DNA of 18,997 bases from CALJIC01 sp039805565 (lineage in GTDB: Bacteria; Chloroflexota; Chloroflexia; Chloroflexales; Roseiflexaceae): assembly GCA_039805565.1 (NCBI GenBank), contig JBDLTZ010000062.1, forward strand, positions 1 to 18,997, given 5' to 3'. Shown here piece by piece: positions 15,869 through 18,997 of this stretch (within the stretch, counting starts at the first letter, position 1; every line of letters begins with the position of its first letter). Position numbers and translations under genes: made by a program. The notes under the pieces were generated by a model. That model worked only from the letters and a program-made list of their open reading frames with translations. It did not search any database and was not told the origin of the DNA.

Positions 15869-16482
15869 CAACTGCAAGCGATGAGTTGCGACGCCGCAGC
15901 GTCGCTATCCTGATCTTCGACGACGTCGAGCTGCTCGACTTCGCTGGGCCGTTCGAGGTGTTCAGCTCGGCCCGCGCGATCACTGGCGATCACGAGCGCC
16001 TCATGGACGTATTCGCCGTGGCCGAGTCCAATGGGCCGGTCCGCTGCCGCAACGGCCTGGTGGTGCAGCCGGCCTACACGCTCGAAACCAGCCCGCCCGC
16101 CGAGATCATCGTGGTGCCGGGGGGCGCCGGTACTCGCGCCCTCGAGGAGCGCCCTACCGTTGTGGAGTGGGTCCGTCGCCGCGCCGCTGAGGCCGAGCTC
16201 ACCACCAGCGTCTGCACCGGTAGTTTCCTGCTCGCGCGCGCCGGGTTGCTCGCCGGGCTGCCGGCCGCGACGCACTGGGAGGCCGTGGCAGAGCTGCGCG
16301 AGCGCTACCCCGATGTCAGCGTTCAGGAGGAGCAGCGCTACGTCGATGCCGGCGCGGTCGTCACCAGCGCGGGGGTTAGCGCCGGGATCGACATGGCCCT
16401 GCACGTCGTCGCGCGCCTCTACGGGCCGAACGTCGCCCGCGCCGCGGCCCTTGGCATCGAGTACGACTACTGGGAGGAGTAA
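15865..16482 (+). CDS. DJ-1/PfpI-family protein (isonitrile-hydratase-like)
   Basis: A 205-residue class I glutamine-amidotransferase-like fold protein. The N-terminal strand VAILIFDDVELLDFAGPFEVF (13-33 region) and the nucleophile elbow SVCTGSFLLARAGLL with C117 are characteristic, and THW at 136-138 supplies the usual following histidine. This subgroup includes isonitrile hydratase and the ligand domain of AraC-type GATase regulators; there is no C-terminal helix-turn-helix here, so it is a stand-alone enzyme or stress protein. The ribosome site AAGGAGG (15851-15857) sits inside the preceding gene, and the ATG overlaps its stop. The substrate is unknown. The next gene starts 6 nt after its stop, so the three genes form one unit. 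Confidence 0.88.
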   Translation: MTTASDELRRRSVAILIFDDVELLDFAGPFEVFSSARAITGDHERLMDVFAVAESNGPVRCRNGLVVQPAYTLETSPPAEIIVVPGGAGTRALEERPTVVEWVRRRAAEAELTTSVCTGSFLLARAGLLAGLPAATHWEAVAELRERYPDVSVQEEQRYVDAGAVVTSAGVSAGIDMALHVVARLYGPNVARAAALGIEYDYWEE

Positions 16483-16488
16483 GCGCAC

Positions 16489-17442
16489 GTGCTCCCCGAA
16501 CCCGTCCTCGCCCTGCTCGCCGCCGCCTTCCCCGGCGCTCAGATCGCCGACGCAGCCCCGGCCTTCGGCGGCTTCTCGAACCTCACCGTCGTCGTGTCGC
16601 TCGACGGCCTGCTCTGCGTCGTCAAGGCGGCCTCGCACCCGCCGAAGCGTGATGACGTCCGCCACGAGGCCGCGGTGCTGGCGCAGCTCCGCGGCCAAGC
16701 CCTCCCCATCCCCGAGCTCCTCGCGCTCCTCGATGGCGAAGGGTGGACCGTGGCGGTGACGCGCCGGCTCCCAGGCGCGCCCGGCCTGCGCCTCTACGAG
16801 CTCCCGCCCGCCGAGCTCCCGCCGGTGTTCCGCGCGCTCGGCCGGACCCTCGCGCGGGTGCATGACATAACGATAGCACAGGTCGAAGCCTGCGGCGGGG
16901 CGGCAGCACCCCACGACTCGCAGCTCACAGCTCACAGCTCGCGCTCGCGGACTGAGCACTCAGTACTCAGCACTCAGCACTCAAGACTCGCGGAGCTCCC
17001 CCTCGACGAGGATCTACGCGCCGCGCTCACGGCCGCCCTGGCGCACAAAGCGTGGCGCACCGCCGACCCGCGCCTGGTGCACGGAGACGCGGGGCTGCAC
17101 AACATCCTGTGGGACGGGTGTGTGACCGGGCTGCTCGACTGGGAGTGGGCCAGCTGGGGCAGCCCGCTGGTGGATCTGGCGTGGGTGGCGTGGACCATGC
17201 GCTTCCGCCAGGTGCCGGCCGAGTGCTGGGAGGGCTTCCTGGCCGGCTACGAGGAGGGAGGCGGGGCTGCTGTTGATCTGGATGCTGAGGCACTGCGGGC
17301 GCTGGCGCTCGGGCAGATCGCCGCGATTCTGGTGCGATCCTATGGTCGCCCAGGCGCCTGGGAGGAGTGGCTGCGCCGCGCCCGCTGGACGATGGGCCTC
17401 AGCGGTACTGCCGCACGTACACCGGCTCCTCGCCCACGGTGA
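16489..17442 (+). CDS. APH-family phosphotransferase with in-frame heptamer-repeat insertion
   Basis: A 317-residue kinase-like phosphotransferase of the APH/choline kinase group; it would phosphorylate a hydroxyl on a small molecule, identity unknown. Seen: the nucleotide-binding N-lobe with K46 (LLCVVKAA) and E60, the Brenner motif VHGDAGLHNIL with D200 and N205, and LLDWEWA with the metal-binding D217. Residues about 141-168 (PHDSQLTAHS...) are low complexity and encoded by heptanucleotide repeats between the N-lobe end (ARVHDITIAQ) and the C-lobe; homologues would be expected to lack them. GTG start with GGAGGAG (16473-16479) inside the end of the preceding gene. The C-terminal tail (TAARTPAPRPR) is read from DNA that is also the 3' end of the opposite gene, a 44-bp convergent overlap. 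Antibiotic resistance should not be assumed. Confidence 0.85.
   Translation: MLPEPVLALLAAAFPGAQIADAAPAFGGFSNLTVVVSLDGLLCVVKAASHPPKRDDVRHEAAVLAQLRGQALPIPELLALLDGEGWTVAVTRRLPGAPGLRLYELPPAELPPVFRALGRTLARVHDITIAQVEACGGAAAPHDSQLTAHSSRSRTEHSVLSTQHSRLAELPLDEDLRAALTAALAHKAWRTADPRLVHGDAGLHNILWDGCVTGLLDWEWASWGSPLVDLAWVAWTMRFRQVPAECWEGFLAGYEEGGGAAVDLDAEALRALALGQIAAILVRSYGRPGAWEEWLRRARWTMGLSGTAARTPAPRPR
16916..16992 (+). repeat. Heptanucleotide repeat array inside the phosphotransferase gene
   Basis: Eleven 7-base units in continuous register (77 bp). The left part has ACTCGCA, GCTCACA, GCTCACA, GCTCGCG; one diverged unit follows; the right part has ACTGAGC, ACTCAGT, ACTCAGC, ACTCAGC, ACTCAAG, ACTCGCG. 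Most units share the core RCTC. The array is translated without a stop as Ser/His/Thr/Arg-rich residues. Confidence 0.85.
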
Positions 17443-18853
17443 GCGTGATGCGCGGCGAGGTCACTGCGGTGCGCCCGCCGTCCCGCATGATCACCTCGGC
17501 CTGCGTGCGCGGCTCGCGCGCCAGCTCCACCGTCTGCGAGCCCGTCGTGCGCCAGAGCACGTCCACGAAACCGCCACCCGGGGCCGCGAAGCGCATGTGG
17601 TACAGCCCGGCGTAGTTCTGGTCGAGCGGGTTGAAGCGGAAGCGGTGCGCCGTGCCGAAGCCCGTGAACGACGCGCCGGCGAGCTGCTCGGTGAGCGTGC
17701 GGTAGGCCGCGTAGGCCGGCTTCTGGCGGTACCCCTGCGCTTTAGTGCCCACCATCGCCGCCGCGTCCTCGCAGGCGTGGCCCCACTCCCCGTCGAACTT
17801 ATCCTCGAGCTGGAAGTAGCTCACGTGCTGCACCCCGAGCGTCAGCGCGATCGCGTGCGCCCGCACCATGTACGTCGCCGCAGTCCCCTCGTCCCCCACC
17901 GCCGATGGCGGGCAGTCGGCCTGGCCGCAGCGGCAGGTGGTCCAGCCCATCTCGCTGATCCAGAGCGGGCGCACGCCGCCGATCCCAGGGTGCTCCTTGA
18001 GCCAGCGCTGGGCGTTGAGGATGCGCCCCCAGAGCGTGATCGTCTGGTGGATCTTCGGCGCGTCGGGAGCGGCCGACGTCATGAAGGGGTGGATAGGGAG
18101 CGCGTCCCAGGTGTGGAGCGACTCGGGCACCGCCTGGATCATGGAGTGGTAGAAGGGCAGCCCGTCCGTCGGGTCAGTCCCGAGCCCGTCGAACAGGTAG
18201 ACCCCGCCGAGCGTCACGGTGGCGCTCTGGTCGGCGGCCTTGATCGCCTTGTAGGCGGACACGAGCGTGGCGCCGTACTCGGCCGGCGAGCCGGGCCAGG
18301 TCAGCGGCGCGCTCGGCTCATTCCAGATCTGCCAGGCGGCCACCCTCGGCGAGCCCGGTGCGTCCATCACGCCGTCGCCGTCGTAGCGCTCGACGATCGT
18401 CCAGGCGAAGTCGGCGAAGTCGCGCGGGTTGGCGGGCGGGCACCAGTAGAGCTCGGTGCGGGCCTGCCCCGCGCGCGCCTTGCAGTCCGCCACGCGCGCC
18501 CACTCGGGCGTGGTGAGCAGCATCCCGATGATGCCGTAGCCGGATGCCGCGAGCTGGCCGATCCGCCTGTCGAAGTAGTCGAAGTTCCACTTGCCCTTGC
18601 GGCCGGGCTCGATGTTGGCCCAGCTCAGCTCCTCGCGCGCCCAGCCGGCGCCGATCGCGCGGCCCTGGGCGGTCAGGTGCGCGATGCCGTCCTCGCCGTC
18701 GTTGGCGATGCGTTCGAGGCCGGTCAGGTAGGTGTTGAGCCCGAAGAAGCCGATCGTTGCCGGCTGCTGCTGCGGCTCAGCGGTGGCAGGGCTAGCGGGC
18801 AGGGCTGTGGTCAGGAGGAGCATGAGAAGCGGGAGGAGTGCGCGGCGGTGCAT
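17399..18853 (-). CDS. Secreted glycoside hydrolase, clan GH-A-like TIM barrel
   Basis: A 484-residue exported protein. A signal peptide is clear: basic MHRR, a hydrophobic Leu-rich core, and a likely cleavage after LPASPATA (residue 25). The mature part looks like a (beta/alpha)8 clan GH-A glycosidase: WQIWNEP with the acid/base candidate E179, and PLWISEMGWTT with the nucleophile candidate E301, 122 residues later. WAREELSWANIEP (71-83) is the usual barrel strand before them. Cysteines at 307, 309 and 314 follow the nucleophile strand and may form disulfides or a loop site. The last 90 residues (about 395-484) form a beta-rich accessory domain. GH5, GH39 and GH79-type enzymes share this layout; the family and substrate are unresolved. 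Transcribed from an extended -10 at 18887-18895. Its 3' end overlaps the phosphotransferase gene by 44 bp. Confidence 0.85.
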   Translation of the reverse strand: MHRRALLPLLMLLLTTALPASPATAEPQQQPATIGFFGLNTYLTGLERIANDGEDGIAHLTAQGRAIGAGWAREELSWANIEPGRKGKWNFDYFDRRIGQLAASGYGIIGMLLTTPEWARVADCKARAGQARTELYWCPPANPRDFADFAWTIVERYDGDGVMDAPGSPRVAAWQIWNEPSAPLTWPGSPAEYGATLVSAYKAIKAADQSATVTLGGVYLFDGLGTDPTDGLPFYHSMIQAVPESLHTWDALPIHPFMTSAAPDAPKIHQTITLWGRILNAQRWLKEHPGIGGVRPLWISEMGWTTCRCGQADCPPSAVGDEGTAATYMVRAHAIALTLGVQHVSYFQLEDKFDGEWGHACEDAAAMVGTKAQGYRQKPAYAAYRTLTEQLAGASFTGFGTAHRFRFNPLDQNYAGLYHMRFAAPGGGFVDVLWRTTGSQTVELAREPRTQAEVIMRDGGRTAVTSPRITLTVGEEPVYVRQYR

Positions 18854-18886
18854 GATGTTCCGTCGTCTCAGTGGATCCGTGCTCGC

Positions 18887-18895
18887 AGTATACCA
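18887..18895 (-). promoter_or_regulatory. Extended -10 promoter of the glycoside hydrolase gene
   Basis: On the minus strand TGGTATACT, a near-consensus extended -10, precedes the ATG by 33 nt. No good -35 box is seen, as with the two plus-strand TGGTATNNT elements. Confidence 0.6.
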
Positions 18896-18930
18896 TGCGG
18901 CCGCGCGCAGGGGAGGCGCCGATAGCGTCT

Positions 18931-18958
18931 GGTGTTCGCCGTTCAGTGTTCGGCGCTC
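18931..18958 (+). repeat. Degenerate heptanucleotide array upstream of the glycoside hydrolase gene
   Basis: GGTGTTC, GCCGTTC, AGTGTTC, GGCGCTC follow in 7-base register, sharing a TC end. They lie about 35 bp upstream of the -10 of the minus-strand gene. This is the fourth heptamer array of the window; the remaining bases to 18997 show nothing else. Confidence 0.55.
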
Positions 18959-18997
18959 CGTCCTAGTGCTCGAGCGGGTCCAGCGCGGCGTTCCAGA

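Noticed and set aside
16916..16992. CRISPR array
   Set aside because: Units are 7 bp, contiguous and without spacers; this is a short tandem repeat.
16489..17442. Aminoglycoside resistance gene
   Set aside because: APH-fold motifs are shared by many kinases of small molecules; nothing in sequence or context points to an antibiotic.
17273..18925. Plus-strand open frame of about 550 codons over the glycoside hydrolase
   Set aside because: The minus strand encodes a protein with signal peptide and catalytic motifs; the plus frame is Arg/Val-rich with no motif.

Overview
The window is high-GC bacterial chromosome, densely packed with genes on both strands. No rRNA, tRNA, CRISPR array, transposase or integrase is visible. 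The gene set (GlcF-type glycolate oxidase subunit, dCache/GAF histidine kinase, GT4 glycosyltransferase, Asp-box propeller protein), the recurrent extended -10 element TGGTATNNTG, heptanucleotide repeat arrays and GC-rich palindromes would fit a Chloroflexota (Chloroflexia) genome. That assignment is an inference from style, not from a marker gene.

Layout. Positions 5-1342 (+) encode the iron-sulfur subunit of glycolate oxidase, cut off from any upstream partner by the window edge. It converges on a membrane sensor histidine kinase (1371-3791, -). A divergent intergenic region with a good sigma-70-like promoter (TTGCGC, 17 bp, TACAAT) leads to a GT4 glycosyltransferase (4029-5258, +), which is followed by a perfect 13-bp hairpin.

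The centre (5468-11380, +) is the most unusual part. It holds a 988-residue protein of no family I recognise, then 120 bp with three GC-rich hairpins, then a 941-residue protein-arginine deiminase of the animal PAD type. The deiminase keeps all four catalytic residues (D246, H511, D513, C902) and carries large insertions, one of them LysM-like. The pair is proposed as a candidate undescribed system: a calcium-type arginine deiminase beside a large Glu/Arg-rich, possibly shape-changing partner. Next comes a 1097-residue Asp-box beta-propeller (sortilin/VPS10-like, often called glycosyl hydrolase), which has its own extended -10 element.

The right part holds a GNAT acetyltransferase resembling tabtoxin-resistance enzymes (14889-15404, +). 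It is followed by a tight three-gene unit: a small YkgJ-type cysteine-cluster protein (probably leaderless), a DJ-1/PfpI-family protein overlapping it by ATGA, and an APH-family phosphotransferase whose reading frame contains an array of heptanucleotide repeats. The phosphotransferase overlaps by 44 bp, tail to tail, a secreted clan GH-A-like glycoside hydrolase (17399-18853, -). Heptanucleotide arrays occur at four places, two in coding sequence and two between genes.
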